From DASZZZ01 sp036260375 (lineage in GTDB: Bacteria > Actinomycetota > CADDZG01 > WHSQ01), in the NCBI GenBank assembly GCA_036260375.1, contig DASZZZ010000102.1, positions 1 through 23,225 of the forward strand: a stretch of 23,225 bases of DNA, given 5' to 3'. The position numbers and the translations under genes are program-made. A model generated the notes under the pieces. That model did not search any database, was not told the DNA's origin, and worked only from the letters and a program-made list of their open reading frames with translations. Position 1 is the stretch's first letter; each line of letters opens with the position of its first letter. Shown one piece after another: positions 22,955 to 23,225 of the stretch.

Positions 22955-23225
22955 TCGTTCTCTCTCCACGCGTTCGGCGGCCGGCCCCGGGGGCCGCGGA
23001 CGGAGGCCGGTGGCTGCCTCAAGGTTCCCCCCGCGAGCTCCGTGGAGCGGAACAGCGCACCGGCGTGCACCGAGAGCGTAGCAGAGGACGCACGGCGGCG
23101 GCACGGCCCGGCGCGGAGCCCCGAGCGCACCCGCCCGGCCCGGCGGCCCGAGCGCGCCCCTAGTCGGCGCGCCGGGCGACCCGTACGGCGGCGGCGGTCG
23201 CGGCGGCGGCGGTCGCGGCGGCGCC
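22955..23225. other. Right-edge region with no recognised gene; CGG-rich simple repeat
   Basis: No convincing coding frame is seen. It should contain the promoter of the mreB-containing run, but no clear -35/-10 pair stands out. From about 23185 to the end the DNA is a simple GGCGGC/GGTCGC repeat that may belong to a gene beyond the window. Confidence 0.4.

Noticed and set aside
23185..23225. CGG-type tandem repeat at the right edge
   Set aside because: Simple GC-rich low complexity, too short and cut by the window end. It is not a CRISPR array and has no repeat-spacer structure.

Overview
The window is a very GC-rich (roughly 70%) bacterial chromosome segment. Frequent GTG/TTG starts, a UPF0182 membrane protein, an actinobacterial-type single-TM protein beside mreB and a PDZ/Lon-S16 membrane protease all suggest a deep-branching actinomycete, possibly Thermoleophilia-like. 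That placement is inference from gene style; no marker gene in the window settles it.

Left part (1-7976). The window opens inside a GMC-family FAD oxidoreductase (C-terminal part only). A potassium-themed cluster follows. A KimA-like APC permease (710-2983, minus) is divergent from a KdpD-like histidine kinase and its overlapping KdpE-like regulator (3109-5236, plus). The 125-bp divergent spacer holds a perfectly adjacent 11-bp direct repeat, the usual layout of an OmpR/KdpE-family binding site. Next come a small three-repeat fascin-like beta-trefoil protein, a decayed extra trefoil repeat, a secreted-type gene broken by frameshifts, a six-TM voltage-gated-type K+ channel, and a 75-aa TM/zinc-ribbon protein.

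Middle part (8228-10610). A miniature integrated element of about 2.2 kb sits in an initiator tRNA(fMet) gene. The intact tRNA is at the right end. A displaced tRNA 3' half with its own terminator is at the left end. A truncated tyrosine integrase lies just inside the left end, and paired 11-bp-spaced G-rich repeats at both ends look like integrase arm sites. The cargo is three plus-strand genes: a small SANT/Myb-like protein, an unrecognised helical protein with one hydrophobic segment, and a zinc-ribbon DUF4145 (HEPN-like) protein. The last two are nine bases apart and are the best candidates here for an undescribed accessory (possibly defence) module.

Right part (10737-22954, all minus strand). 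A nine-gene co-directional run deals with the cell envelope. In order of transcription: small Arg-rich TM protein, mreB, PDZ/S16 protease, a large multi-TM PAS histidine kinase, an HExxH metallopeptidase-like lipid- or membrane-anchored protein, a membrane-anchored FecR-domain protein, a stand-alone receiver, UPF0182, and a secreted trypsin-like protease. Two junctions are GTGA/TTGA stop-start overlaps (kinase/metallopeptidase and FecR/receiver), which suggests coupled translation and a shared signalling job at the membrane. No CRISPR array, rRNA or insertion sequence was seen.
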